Source: Tachypleus tridentatus (taxonomy: Eukaryota > Arthropoda > Merostomata > Xiphosura > Limulidae). From it: 64,000 nucleotides of DNA. The DNA lies in the NCBI RefSeq assembly GCF_004210375.1, contig NC_134834.1, forward strand, positions 156,011,290 through 156,075,289. Reading direction: 5' to 3'. The translations under genes and the position numbers were made by a program. Below are positions 40,094 to 53,159 of this stretch, in pieces. The notes under the pieces are model-generated. The model was given only the letters and a program-made list of their open reading frames with translations. It had not been told where the DNA came from and did no database searches. The stretch's first letter is position 1; each line of letters opens with the position of its first letter.

Positions 40094-41908
40094 TATTACT
40101 GCTTACTTTGTTTTTGAATTGTGTTTGATCTCTTTATTTAACTCAGAGTCAAATAATTCAATTTAACTCAATAATACACTTTCTGTTGAACCTCATTCTA
40201 TTTGTGGCTATTGCTGAAAATGAATGGAAAATCAATAGATCTTGGAGTACTATGAAGTAAAGCAGTAAGAAAACTGTGATGCCATAAGTGATCACCGGAT
40301 TTATTTTAGAGAACCTCCCAAACTGCTAGTCAGGTTCTGCCCTTAGGCATCAATCTTTGTTTTCAGAAGGCATAAATGACTGATGGTTTTTGTGGTGATT
40401 TGGAGTCTTGTGAGTCTGAAAATGAACGGGTTGGATCCTAAGTTATTTTTCAAGTGAGGTAGCTTAATCTTTATTCTGGTTATGCCATCTTAAACTACTT
40501 GGTAAGTGAAATAACAAGAACTAAATTGTGAAGTGGTAACCCCTGGAGCAGTCGTGAGTCTCTCCAGAGTGGAAGGCATGTTGCCCATGTATTTATGGGT
40601 CATGCAGAAACGTGGTGTTATGCAGAGATCATGAATGCACTTTATTTTGCAACTCATCATTCTATTGCCAATAAATAGGAATCTAAGTTTCATCCAAATG
40701 TAGAGGTTTCTGAGCTTATCCAGTACACAGCATCCCTATGTCTTGGGTATCTCAGTCTAGTGTTGACTGAGACTCTGTGCTGCTACCAACTGTGAATGAC
40801 AAAAGTAGGTTTATTCTTGGATATTCATGGATACAGCTAAGCAAGGCTTCAACCACTTCTTTGAATATTTCATATGGATTACTACGTAATAAGCAAATTC
40901 ATGGACAAGCAATGCATTGCCTCATATTAAATCTAAATGGTTCAGTATTTGACGCCTGATAATGAATGTAGTTCAGTGCTTGATTCAATGATGCACATGA
41001 AAGAAAGATTAAGATGATGGCAGTATTTGTCTGTCTGCCAGGCAGTAATCAGATTTGGAAATTTAAGATTGGGAGCAGCAAAATAGCTCTGATAATTGGC
41101 CAAAATTATGACTACCATATTCTGATATTTCCTAAATTACTACTAAAGTATATGCCAAGTAATGTGGTCAGACTGCAACTTATCAATCTACTTCCAAGAT
41201 GAACTGCTAATTATCAATTTGGAATATTAGATTTTGTATTTATATTTGGAAGCTAGAACATATAATATAAATTCCTTGTATATATAGACTTAAAAATAAT
41301 AAGCAATGTGTGAATAATATTCTGTCTCTTTAAAGTTTTGTGTAAGTGATTTTTTTATTTTAGAAACTTCAATTCTATCTATCAAATTTTTAACTTGATT
41401 GGAGGCCGACAGAAAGTAGTGTCTATATCATGCTATTTTGAAGTCGTCGTAACTAGTTATAAACATGTATCTAAAATAAACCATGTTGAAATGAAATGTC
41501 TCTGCTAAAGGATTTTCTTGGTCAGAAGCTTAAAGGTTATACTTGCACAGTAGCTAGCTTGTTACAGTTATTTCGGTAGAAACCCATGCTTACAGTTGTA
41601 TGCTATTTCCTTTCCCAGTTTATCTGAGCTTTGTTATTGTTACAATCAGCCAATGGTGAAAAGCTCATATGCATGAGACAGACAAATGTGTTAGATATTG
41701 TCATGGTAACAGTAACATTAGGCACCAGAACAAAGTGGGACGTTAACCAAGACTGGTGGACTGGGACATTAATATGATCTTCAAAATGCCAATGCCATTA
41801 GTTATAGCTACATCACTATCCAAATTGTTCCAGTCAAACTGTCTGATAAATTGAAATTCCCAACAACTATTCCAACTAACATCCTGCATCACTAAATACT
41901 TCGGCATA
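40094..41908. other. Intergenic, nothing recognised
   Basis: The small open frames here (40490-41202) have no domain I recognise. Composition is slightly less AT-rich around 40480-40800, so an old unrecognised repeat is possible. Confidence 0.4.
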
Positions 41909-42030
41909 CCTCTTGGTAGCTCAGTGGTAAGTCAGAAGGTTTATAACGCTAAAAAGTGGGTTCCAATACCCACAGTGGGCATAGCACATAAAGTTTACTG
42001 TATATCTTTTGTGTTTTGCAACAAAATTAA
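41909..42030 (+). mobile_element. tRNA-derived SINE, group C, diverged
   Basis: CTTGGTAGCTCAGTGGTAAG (A box) and GGGTTCCAATACCC (B box) are clear. The tail is decayed. Confidence 0.7.
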
Positions 42031-44400
42031 ACTTTTCAACAAACTTTGCTTAAAAGCATTACTACCAACAAAGGCATGTGGTCCATGGTAGCAAGGGTAA
42101 CAGTGCTAATATATGTTTAAAAAAAATTAATCTTTAAGCATAAGTTAAATATGACATTATGAACTTGCAATTGATTCATACGGAAGCAATCTGCTATACC
42201 ATATATAATCAGTAATCACCTTGTACGAGAGAAAGCACTGCTGGGAAGAATCTGGACTACAACTCTCAAAATCTTTCTTTTTGAGTTGATTTTAGTTTTT
42301 TCCTACTAGAAAAGGTTTTACTTTTAAGTAAAACAATTTTGTTACACAATGTATTTTTTAAACTATAAAATGCTTCTTATATGAATAATTTTCTGAAAAA
42401 TAAAACTCATATTTGTATTTAAAAAACATATCTTGAATGTTATATTAGTCTCTTCCATGGCATAAAGAGCAATCACCAGTTCATCTTACTTCAAAATATT
42501 TTCGCAAAATTTGATCTTATTGACAATTCATGGTCTATATATCAAATTATTTAAATTACTAAAACAATTAAGCAAAATAATTCATAATCAAGTCAGCGTT
42601 TCTCATTACTATTTTATAAATTAAAATGAACAATAAACAAATGAAATATAATAAGAAAAATAATAATTTATAGTTAATTTTCTTGCAATATTTGAAAACT
42701 TTTGTTTTTTATGATTTGCTCGTCGCGTTGTTTGCTCTTCACCTCTGTGATGTCACGTGATGTGCAAGTGCTTCGGGCATTTTATTGAATGATAGTTATT
42801 TTTTGTGTGTACAAATTTCTTGTGAAGTGTTTGTCACTCTTCAGATTTAAATATAGATTCAAAAGATAATTGAAAAAATTGTAACTGTATTACTGAAAGT
42901 TTATTAGTGAATAAGTTTGGTACAAAGAGTTTTGGTGATAAAGAAAGTATCATTAGAAATGGTAGACCGATGCCAGTTCTAAGCCTGACTGGAAAACAAA
43001 GCAGTGCGTTCGTAAATTCATTGTAAACCAACATGACAGTACATCTTGGTTAATTTGTTGTCTTAGCTTGCAGAAGCTTTTCTGCTGTTCGAGTGTGTTA
43101 TTTAACAGCGAGTTCGGGACATGGAACTAAAGCGGATTTAATTTTTTCAATAACATGCATTAGGCAATTAAAAAACATAAAAATTCCTCCAGAAAACGTG
43201 GCTGAGAATTCTACAACAGTAACTTAATATAGTGGAAGTCCAAGCAAATTTGTTAAACCTTGATAAGCTGAATCAAATATTACTAACATTTTACAAGATG
43301 TTCATATATCTATAACAATTAAAACTTTGTTTTCTCGTTTGTTTACCTAAATGACATATTATGAACACAGTGGACTAAATGGCCAAGTAAGAGTATGGTT
43401 CAGGCATCGTCATCCTTAATTTTAAATTGCAAACCAGAAGGAGGCAAATACTAAATATCATCCATTACTTGAATTGACAGAATAGATTGATTGACAGTCA
43501 TTCTTTTTGTGCATCTATAGTTGAAAGTGCAAAGCGCATTTGGTAGTACCATGTGTATAAAGCATAAATCTTGGATACTAAGTTTGATACGCTAATTATT
43601 ACGCCATGCTCGCGCTCTTTTAAAACGTATGTGTGTATGAGTACACACTATTTTAAGCTTATTTTAGGTAATCAGAGTCCAAGTAGATTGACATAAAATT
43701 GCTTAATAGGGAATAAGACTGGTCCTTTTTTCGGTAACAATTTTTATAAACTTATCATTTCGTCTTGCAACTTCTTTAGGAGGTTAATATAGTACTAGAC
43801 ACAAAAGTCACAATAATACTATAAGATTCGGAACAGAGACAGTCATTTTGTAAAACTGGTAACAGATTTCTATATGTGAAAGATATGGCATTGTTATAAG
43901 AAACCAAATGAGACAAACAATAACTAAAGTTTACAAACAATTTCAACATTATGTATTTCTGCAAAAAAGAGGAAAATAAAGGATATGGTAAAAAATTTAA
44001 AATAACAAAAGGCTTTATACTGAACAAAATCCTCTCCACACTTTGGTGACCTATAGGAGTAATGGTCAAATCTCACTATTTACTCTCACAACAGTAACCC
44101 ATTACCAACAGTTAGTAGTGCGTGATCCTGACTAACAACAGCCTTACCTCTAACTTATTACTCAGAGTTACCATCAACCAGAATTCGCACTTTTGACTTT
44201 AGTATTGTGAACAGCTTTAGAGTATAAATGTTTTTAAATAATTAAAAGCAAAACGTTTCAGCCATAGGAGCGTGCCATTTTTAGGCAATGTTTAATTTCA
44301 AAGCGTATACGGGCTGTTTTCGGCAGAGCGCTTGCTAAATTACAAATCTTTATCATAGGCGGCAGTAATTATTCACAAGAAATATAAAACTACAAAACAA
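42031..44400. other. Intergenic, nothing recognised
   Basis: 42700-43250 is less AT-rich and has short open stretches broken by stops, without a recognisable domain. The rest shows no signal. Confidence 0.4.
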
Positions 44401-44410
44401 TTTTTTTGCT

Positions 44411-44478
44411 TGTTTGTTGTTAAGCGCAAAGCAACATAATGGGCCATCTGTGCTCTACCCACCACAGGTATCGAAACT
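44411..44478 (-). mobile_element. tRNA-derived SINE, group C, 3' fragment
   Basis: The minus-strand segment starts in the B-box end (GTTTCGATACCTGTGG) and runs into the tail GATGGCCCATTATG. The tRNA-like head is missing, as in a 5'-truncated insertion. Confidence 0.65.
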
Positions 44479-44738
44479 AATTCTGAACCTCGAATAGTAA
44501 TTCACATAAAGAAGGAATTAATATAAACTTACAATAATTGTAATTAGTAGAGATAAAGTGGAGTTCCGGGATACTTGTTCTTGTTTGAATAATTGCTTTA
44601 ACCAGTATAGCTTCTGCGATCTGTCTTCTGTTTTTATCGGTTTTGTTTTTTACAATTTTAATGTTATTTTCGGACACAGAGAGCTTCATTTATTTTAAAA
44701 GTTAAAAACATAAGACGGTGCTTTGGAATGGTTTTAGG

Positions 44739-44990
44739 TCTGGCATAGTCAGGTGGTTAAAAGGCTTTGCTCGCAGTTTGAGGGTCACTGATTCGACTCC
44801 TCATCACATGAAACATGCTCGTCCGTTTTAGCAATGTGGGCGTTATATATGAGACATTCAATCCCACTATTTGTTGATGAAAGAGTAGGACATGACTAGC
44901 TGCTTTACCTCAAATCTCTCATTGTTAACTTAGCAACAGATGGAGCAAACAGCCCTCGTCTAGCTTTGCGCGAAATGAAAAACAAACCAA
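44739..44990 (+). mobile_element. tRNA-derived SINE, group A, diverged
   Basis: GGTCTGGCATAGTCAGGTGG begins the head and GATTCGACTCC is the decayed B box. The body motifs AATCCCACTATTTGTTG and CAAACAGCCCTCGTCTAGCT identify the family. Confidence 0.8.
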
Positions 44991-45894
44991 TCAAGTCTTC
45001 TATCTTTGTGTTCGCTTATCTTCCAGTTTGAACTACATATAATCTTTCATACGTGTTGCATTTGTTTTAAGATGCTATTCCAATTATATCTTTTTGTTTT
45101 GGTAATTTACCTCGTCTATAATCTTTATTACTAAGTTTTGTACGATTAACGAGTTAATGATAACATGATAACAATGATGAGGCGTTTCCGTGTTGTTTAC
45201 ATGTTCAATAAAACTTTTCCTCCGGGAAAACCATTTTTACAAATGAAAATATCAGATATTATCCTAAATTTATTGTGTAAATTACTGCGGGTACATATTT
45301 CAAGTACAATTTGAATTCCATATTTTAAGGTTTCAAGTGTTTGTTGTGGATGATGTGCAGATTTCCAGTTTACATACTAATCTGAGTTTATTCATTTCTC
45401 TAAACATCAATGTCAAGTCCAATTGGTCTCTTAATTATCTGAACATTCAAAATTTTCTTCATATTTTATAGTGAAGTGGATGTTACTTAACTGACGTAAA
45501 ACATTGTTTTCAAGGTCAAAGTTTTAAAAAATCATTATCAATATATCCCACCTAGAACTGTATTTAAGCCCTACTTCTCATTAATTAAGTTTGAAAGAAA
45601 CTTTGTTGGTGAACAAGTTCAGACAATAGAGAGTGCATTAGTTTGGGAATAAGTTGGGTCGTTAAAATGAAAGTGAAATTGTTTGCTAGATCAAAGAATA
45701 CTATCAAATTTCAAGAGGCTGTAATAATTTTTCATTTAAAGTTATTAGTGATACTTTTAACGACTTGCTTGAATGCTTCTTCTTAAAGAGTTTAGGTAAA
45801 CTGATTTGTATATCAAAACCTGTTGTTTAAGTTTTATGTTTGAATTCCTCCCAGTATTGAAGAAAATGAGGGCAATTTTCATTGCGTTTGCGTT
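44991..45894. other. Intergenic, nothing recognised
   Basis: No supported feature. Confidence 0.4.
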
Positions 45895-46003
45895 TTTCTT
45901 ATAGGAAAGCCACATCGGGCTATCTGTGGAGCCAACCAAGGGCAATCGAAACTCTGATTTTAGCGTTGTAACTCCATGGGCATATCTCTGTAGTGGCGGG
46001 GGG
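45895..46003 (-). mobile_element. tRNA-derived SINE, group B
   Basis: On the minus strand the copy ends in AGATAGCCCGATGTGGCTTT then CCTATAAGAA. The head is decayed but collinear with the copy at 47394. Confidence 0.7.
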
Positions 46004-46877
46004 CTTTTTCATTGTGTATTCTGAGCTATTATGTAGTGAAATAGCTCAATAATTTGACTTTTCTACACTACAACTAATTACACATGCTTATTTGTTGATT
46101 AACACATTGCTTTTTGAAGTCTTTCGTTACCATCATGAAAAAAATAAAATATTTTTTGAGTGAAAAGGTGAAACTCATATTTTCTGGAATTGTTGAAACT
46201 GTATACAACTCAAACAGAAGTTAATCATATGTCATTTGCATAATATAAAGGTTTGAAAGAGCTTGAATTGGCGGTGAAAGAAACTTTATTACAAATATTC
46301 AAGCCGTCTCCAAATTTCACTTTTTTAAAAAAATGGATCCCTTGTTATCAGTTTTGCATAATATATTCTCTTATGTTAGAAATTATTATTTCTACAATAT
46401 TTTCATAATTCAACAAAAAATGTTATAGTTATTTAGACAATTTATTTGGCAAAAAATTTTATCTAGTACTGTGTGTTGTTATAGCAAATCCAGATCAGGC
46501 TATCTGAAATGAAATCCTGTTTGAATAGTTGAAGATTCAGAGAATTACTGTTGTCCCAGTGAGGGACCATCAAGGACTGAATAAAGGGTTATAAATAATG
46601 ATATAATACTTAAGCACATTAAGCAGTTCTATAGATAAAGATTTATATAACAATAAAAATTTAAATAAAATAAGCTTGAAACATTTTATTGATATAAATG
46701 GAAATGATGTATGACATATCACGTTTTTTGTTTTTCAAATGACCTAACAGTGTAAGTATATTTCTTTATGGTACTTTGACCCTACCCCGAACACACACAA
46801 TATATTTTTATGGTACTCATCCCTCCGATCCAGGCCACCTTGATTGACGTTATTTGTCCTAAGGGATTGTATATTTG
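46004..46877. other. Intergenic with a small SINE fragment
   Basis: A group B tail fragment (minus strand) lies at about 46475-46515. Nothing else seen. Confidence 0.4.
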
Positions 46878-47145
46878 TTTGTTTTTTAATTTCGCGCATA
46901 GCTACTCGAGGGCTATCTGCGATAGCCGTCCCTAATTTAGCAATGTAAGACTAGAGGGAAGGCACCTAGTCATCACCACCCACCGCCAACTCTTAGGCTA
47001 CTCTTTTACCAACGAATAGTAGGATTGACCGTCACATTATAACGTTCTCATGGCTAAAAGGGCGAGCAGGTTTGGCGCGGAGATGCAACTCCGCGACCCT
47101 CAGATTACGAGTCGCACGCCTTAATCTACCTGGCTATGCTGGTCC
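46878..47145 (-). mobile_element. tRNA-derived SINE, group A
   Basis: On the minus strand the head GGACCAGCATAGCCAGGTAG, body CGTTGGTAAAAGAGTAGCC and tail ATAGCCCTCGAGTAGCTATG are all present. Confidence 0.88.
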
Positions 47146-47393
47146 TTGTCCTAAGGGAATTTCGTTTTAACTTTTGAGGTGATATAGTGCTTTAAATTTT
47201 GGGCTTTTGCAGCTTTCATACTTTTGCGGCGTCATTCCATATATAATTAAATGAAATATAATCTCCAAGCAAATATTTTTATTTCCCAGTAATATTTGTC
47301 AAATATATAGGGAAGATTGAAGAAACAATTTATATTGCTGAACATCTTTGGTTATTTTAAATTAAAATTTTAAATATACCATGAAGAAGCGTT

Positions 47394-47503
47394 CTCTTAT
47401 AGCAAATCCACATTGGGCTATCTGCTGAGCCCACCGAGGGAAATCGAACCGCTGATTTTAGCGTTGTAAATCCCTAGACTTACCGCTGTACTAGTAGGGG
47501 GCT
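47394..47503 (-). mobile_element. tRNA-derived SINE, group B
   Basis: Minus strand: AGTACAGCGGTAAGTCTAGG (A box), GCGGTTCGATTTCCC (B box), tail GCAGATAGCCCAATGTGG then TATAAGA. Best preserved of group B. Confidence 0.8.
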
Positions 47504-48800
47504 ACTACGAAAAAAAAATTAATATATCACTTTGTTGCTGTTTGATTCCTTATTTGAAAAACTATTAACAGAGGACTCTGCAAGAAGTATTTGATCGCCA
47601 TCTATTGGAAACAAAGATTATCAATATCAGAGCGAATACTGACTAGGGATTATTGAGAGATTAATGTTAAGCTTTCAGTAAAATAGTTATTGTGTTTGTG
47701 ACATTTGTAGTTTACTTTTCGCACTAATTCAGTTCCTAATGTTATGTGTAGGTCATGAGTCTGGAAGATCCATTCTTTGTTGTTAAAGAGTAAGTAGTAA
47801 GTTCATAATTTATTAGTGTCACTTTTGGCATAATGTAGCCTTAACGACCACGTCAAATGCACGTAACGCTAGAGTAGAATATAGAAAGTAATGTTGCTGA
47901 GTTGACAAAGAGTCTAAATAGCTGTTAATGTTAAGTATTTGTTTAATTTAAATATATTGCATCACATTTAACTACTTTTAAGTCTTAGTTTAACTTGTTT
48001 GTATAAACTGGCAATAAATGAAGTGAGAAATTATAGCTAAGTGTACAACAATTGTTTGTTTATAAATTAATTGCTCAGAATAAATAGCTTTTGAAATTGA
48101 TACTAGTTTTGCAAGTGATATAAACTAATAAAGAATATATGTTTAGCGGTATCTTTTCTTCTAAGTATGAGAAAATTACAGAAGGCTACTAGTAGCAGTA
48201 GCAGTGATACTTGAATAGATTATTTAATATTTAAAGAGAAGAATTTATGATTTAAGAAGTAGTGTATTTGTGGACCAACCATTAAACTGATTAGATATGT
48301 GAACATATTTGATGAGGGGAATAAGTTACAGCTTTTCTGTGGTGTATAGGATAGGAAATAATGTTTAGTGAATTTCCAAATGACATTTATGAAAACTTCA
48401 TGATCTTAAGATTTTATTTCATGTATTTTGGATCATCTGAATAAATTTATAGAGAATTTGACAGCATTTCTTCTAAAGTAAATTAACTTTTTAAACAAAT
48501 TGCCAGAATTGCAATATTTTTATTGTTTATCATGTAAAATGTCATTGGACTTGTTGAGTTTAATCAAAATTGTGAAGCTGTTGTACTATAAAACTAAGGT
48601 TTATTGTAGAAATGGTTGTAATTGAAGCAGAAGAGAGATAGTTTTATTTGTTAGAAATGACTTGGTAGCTTATGAAAAATGGTGATACCACTGAGGTTAG
48701 AGAAAGAGTAGTTTTTTTTTGTTAAGATTATTTAAATAAATGTTTAAAGAAAGATGCTTATTGAATTTTGTGTGTCCTAACTGTCAAGTTATTGACATTA
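47504..48800. other. Non-coding stretch, possibly 5' part of a decayed LINE
   Basis: No reading frame recognised. It may be the eroded upstream part of the CR1-like element that becomes readable after about 49,400. Confidence 0.35.
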
Positions 48801-50300
48801 ATAGAAACATATAAGCAGATTTATTGTGCTACCATAAGAAATAAGCATATTATTTATAGTTGAGAAGCTAATTGTAGGGAAATTTATAGTGGTAGTTTGT
48901 AGTCAGGACATTAAGTTGAAGAATTTGTGTTTTTGGGGGAATTATTTAACGTTTAGCATGTGAAAAGGTCCTGCTGAGGAACATGTGGCTAGAAATTAAG
49001 TTATGCAAGAACATTTGAGTACTAATGATCATAATGTTAATGCCTTTGATGACTTTAACTAATTATTAAAGTTAATGAAAGATGTGTCCCAAATTATAAA
49101 ATAGCCTACTTTTAAAACTGAAAGTCATCATAATAGAAAACAGTTGGATGCCTTATCTGAATAAAAAAAATGCTAAAGAATCTTGAGATAATTTTGTTAG
49201 TTTGTTAGTACCAAATATTTAGGTTTTAATCGAAAAGTCTTACGATAAATAAAGGAAGTAAATTTCTAGTTAATGAAAAGTGTACGAGGATGTGAAAAAC
49301 TTAATAAAAAGAAGGGAAACTAACATTAAGATTGTGAGAGGTTATTAATGTTTCTTAGTACAAATGTAAAATTTAACTTAAATGATTTTTGTATATTTTA
49401 ATTGCTGAAAGAGAGATCCAAAGATAGTATTAGTCTTTTAATATATTTTGATGAAACCTGTTTTAAATACTTGTTTGTGTATTTAGTAATTGAATGAAGG
49501 AATATGCTAAACAGTTTTTTAATAGTGTTTTTACTGATGATAAAATATTCTCAAATTGACTAAGTGTGGGTTAGATTTTATTTGAATCTATGTATGTAGG
49601 AGATGTAATTGTTTTAAGGTAACTTGAGAAAGTTTTGGAAAATTATACTATGAGTCCTTATAAGATTCATTCTTAAATCTTGAAGTGAGGGCGTTAAATA
49701 TTACTTTTCAAAAGTTGTTTAATGATGAGGAAATTATGGATGATTGAGTATGAAATCCCAATGTTTTTTAAAAAAGAATCTAAGGAGGTTTTAGTAAAAC
49801 TTTATAGTAATTAATATTTGACTTCTTAGCCAAATGTTGGAAACTGTTATAAATAATTTAAAAGACCATTTGGAAGGTTAATATTTAACTATTGACTTTC
49901 ATCATGTTTTAAGAATGGAGCTTTTGCACCTATCCAGTTGGTTGAATTTTTTTTACAAAACCTTTCTATTTTTGATGAGATTATCCCAGTTGATGCTGTT
50001 TACTTTGAGTAATAAAAAGCCTTTATTCAAGTGCTTCATAAATAATTATAGAATAAGATAGGGATAGAAAAATGTTAAGAAGTGTACAGAAAAAATAGGT
50101 TTTGTGATTGAAAAGGTAAATTTTATTTTAGTGGGAGAATGGATTTGTTTTAAAACATGAGAAAAGGAAAGTTGACAAAGACCAATTAGCCCATTGAAGT
50201 TACCTCCTAAACAAGACTTTTTTTCAACTTCAACTTTATGACTTGTGTTGGTTATTATTTATGTCAGTGATTTAAATAGTGTCTTGAATACTAATATCTT
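48800..50300 (+). pseudogene. Decayed CR1-like LINE, reverse transcriptase region
   Basis: Broken plus-strand frames follow the order of a CR1-type ORF2. KEYAKQFFNSVFTDD lies near 49500-49545. Next come YKIHS near 49660, MDD and a PIFKKGSKE-like piece near 49740-49785 (here PNVFKKESKEV), and a GFRKG-like stretch with APIQLVEFF near 49910-49950. Last is PVDAVYFE..KAF near 49985-50030, just before the A/B box of the polymerase. Each block needs a frameshift to join the next. The homology upstream of 49,380 is weaker. Long dead. Confidence 0.6.
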
Positions 50301-50660
50301 AAATTTCTAAACATATGTACCATCTGCTGACAGTATCACTATTTCTAGATTTCCAGGTTTTCCACTCTTTGCCCATATAAGCATTGGAAACTTGTTCCAG
50401 TCTTTCATCTTCCACTTGAATACTTAGGCAAATTCTAATTTGCAGAATTTTCCAACTTGAATGTACCCTCTATTTAGATACTGTGTATAAGCACTTCATT
50501 CAGATATTGTAATAACTTTCTCCCAACAAAGCATTAGGCACAGGTTTCTATTAAGAGGAGTGTTGTGATTGTTAACTATTTACGTTGTGATTTTGAATGT
50601 TATTGGAATTTCTACAATTATTTTTTCATTTATATTTATAAATAAGGTAACAAAAAAATG
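50301..50660. other. Nothing recognised
   Basis: Short spacer between two retroelement remnants. Confidence 0.35.
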
Positions 50661-50664
50661 AGTT

Positions 50665-51175
50665 GTTAGTTAAAAGTGCAGTAGAGAGGGTTGAACCTGT
50701 TCTCTGGGATTTTATTTCCATTTATTTGTTGTATCCAAAAAGACAGGAGATTGGCATCCAATCATCAGTCTCTCAACTCAACTAATTTTCAGATCTTCAT
50801 TGCTTTACAATGGAAGTTTTTCTCAACCTGGGATGGCACTTTGTGCTCTGGATGACAAGTTAAGTGTTACGAACACTTATCTCCATATTCCCATTGCAGA
50901 ATCTTGTTAGAGGTTTGTTCATAAGGGTCTGGTGCTGCAGTTTAGGGTTCTACCAATTGGTCTTACAACAGCATCTTGTGTCTTCTGCAGAACTGTTTGA
51001 GCTTTTTCTTGTCACCTGCATTTCTTGTGCCTGTGCACACACCATTATATGGATAAGTGGCTCCATCTTGACAATTAACAGAATAATACCACTCTCAGAT
51101 TCTTGTTTCAGAAATCACAAAAGTGGGTTTACTTATCACACCGGAGAAGTCTATTTTGCCACTGATGCAATATAA
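50665..51175 (+). pseudogene. Decayed DIRS-like reverse transcriptase fragment
   Basis: Plus-strand frames resemble the reverse transcriptase of DIRS elements. In order: PIYLLYPKRQE (about 50718-50750), YLHIPIAES (about 50876-50902), VLQFRVLPIGLTTA (about 50929-50972), then CTHHYMDKWLHLDN in place of the family's YLDDWL active-site box (about 51040-51080). A SGFTYHTGEVYFATD-like tail follows, where the family has a PxQxxxFLG-type motif. Frame changes between blocks show decay. Ty3/gypsy is the alternative, but the position and spacing of the WL box favour DIRS. Confidence 0.5.
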
Positions 51176-51229
51176 CATAATGATTAGGGACAACAAAGGT
51201 CCTGTTGGTTTATCTTGGCTGTCCCATTC

Positions 51230-51696
51230 TCTAAGCTAAACTAAAACTATTAAAAACAATTAAAGTCAGCCCTTGTCTATCATATATCTATCAATCTTTC
51301 AAACTCATCATTCAAATTTACTGCCTCTGCAACATCTGAAGGCAACCAATTTTATTGGCCAACTGTCCTATGTGAAAAATAAAAATTATTTAGCTGAAGA
51401 CAGCTATCTATCTTACATAAGTCTATGTTTGTGTTCCCTTGTTCTATAACTCTTGCTGTTAACTTTGAAAATGATGATGGCAGCAAAATTATCAGTTACT
51501 TTCTCAATCTTAAGTAATTTAATTCGATTCCTTCTAACTTTTTTTTTCCAAGAGAAAGTATTCATAAGGATCTTAATCTCTCCTAATATGACAACCTTTT
51601 CATCCCAGGTATACTTTTTCGAAACCCTTCTCTGAACCTTTTCTAACAATTCAATCTTTTTCCTATGGTAAGAACCCCAAGACTAAACACAATACT
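51230..51696 (-). pseudogene. CR1-like LINE, C-terminal part of reverse transcriptase
   Basis: On the minus strand the frame reads SWGSYHRKKIELLEKVQRR (about 51685-51630), then NSKSYRTREHKHRL (about 51450-51415). A degenerate WPIKLVAFRCCRGSKFE piece follows near 51355-51310. These are the usual LLEKVQRRA, RTRGHKYKL and WNKLPxxVVxAxSVxxFK landmarks at the end of a CR1-type ORF2. It is cut at 51696 by the start of another LINE and resumes, after a gap, at 56641. Confidence 0.75.
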
Positions 51697-52079
51697 CCAT
51701 TTGGGCCAGGATCAACTGAGTGCCAGTGTAGGATGCACTCAACAGGTGTAGTGGACGTTTTCTGATGCCGGTGTTCGGGTATAGGCTCACAAAACTCTGG
51801 CATCATTGCAGTGACCTTATATGGCATTGTAGTGCATCCCCTCATAGGGCTTCATGGTGGATGGGGTTAGTGGGCAACGAAATATTTTTTTTTTTATTAT
51901 GGATATCCCTAAAAGAAAAAAATAAACAAGCATGATAGTATAGAGAAAAATCAGAGTACTGGCCAACGACTTCACATTGATGACTCTGTATGGTCAAACT
52001 CACAACAAAAATCTGTCTCGCAGTTTTTAATTATACATTTTTAACTGAAAAATCCTTAGGGCAGATGTCTCCATTTTTC

Positions 52080-53054
52080 ATTTAGAAGGGTTTAGAAGGG
52101 CTTGCTGGCTCACATAAATCAGTAAAAAACATTATGATTTGGGGACATTTTAGTGGAAACAGCTTCATCACAACATTCTAAACTCCTCTTCAAGTTGAAG
52201 GCCATTGGGAAATACTCATTGAAGTTACTCCTCATTCTACCTTGAATTCATCCAGAGGAGTTATAGTTGAGAGGGATTTAAAGACCATTCCAGAGTCGGA
52301 GATCCTTGCAGGTTTCACCAGCCAAGGTGTTACTCATAGAGATGGGATTATGGAGCTGACAAATGTTCTAATATTAACATTTACATCACGTCCTTTTACC
52401 ACAATCAAGGCAGGATATCTGAATTGTAAGGTACCACCTTATATTCCTAACCCTGTTAGATGTTATCATTGTCATAGATTTGGTCACTCGAAAACATCTT
52501 GCCGTGTTTCCTTAACATGTGCCCGTTGTGCTGGTAAAGACCATGATGCTTTTGAATGCCAAGTAGAACTGCATTGTGTTAACTGTAATGGTCCACATCC
52601 TTCCTGTTTTACTTCTTGCCCTAAATAGGTGGAAGAGAAAGAAGTACATCTAAAGACAGTTCAAAATATTACTTATCCAGCTGCTCAGAAATTACTATTC
52701 CCAATTCCATCTCAGACTTGCATTGCTGTAATCCATTCCACTACTACAGTAGAAGTCCAGACAGACCTTTCCATGTCTCCTACAGAATCCTTGACAGCAT
52801 ATCTTAATCTAGTACCCTCCAAAATCAACAAAGTTAATGAATCAGTATCTACTTCTATCTCTGTCTCTACCACATATTCTAGTCATTGCCCAACTTCACC
52901 TTGTTCCAGCCCAGGTGTTTCCATGGGGCCTTCCTCTCTTGACATCTTAAAAATTAAACAACCCATTTGTTCATGTTTTCAATCACTGGAATGTATGTTT
53001 ACAAACTCCAACCTGCCTACTTTATCCAGAGCAGGATCACTAGAGGGTGACTGA
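52080..53054 (+). pseudogene. LINE ORF1 (gag-like), copy 1, one nonsense codon
   Basis: The encoded RNA-binding protein carries three zinc knuckles: CYHCHRFGHSKTSC, CARCAGKDHDAFEC and CVNCNGPHPSCFTSC (about 52459-52620), preceded by MNSSRGVIVERDLK. A TAG at 52626-52628 interrupts the frame. The downstream frame (52629-53054) is in the same phase, and copy 2 has TGG there, so this is one G-to-A change. The N-terminal part upstream of 52242 is frameshifted. Confidence 0.8.
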
Positions 53055-53159
53055 CCCACATCCAGTAAAGAAAAAAGTGTGGTTGAAAGCAGAAGGTCTA
53101 CATGCCATGAAATAAAGAAAAATAGCCACACTAATCCAGTAAAACTGTCAAGGTTTTCA

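Noticed and set aside
42700-43420. Possible exon or gene in a less AT-rich stretch
   Set aside because: Stops occur in all frames within short distances, and no splice-linked frame or domain could be recognised.
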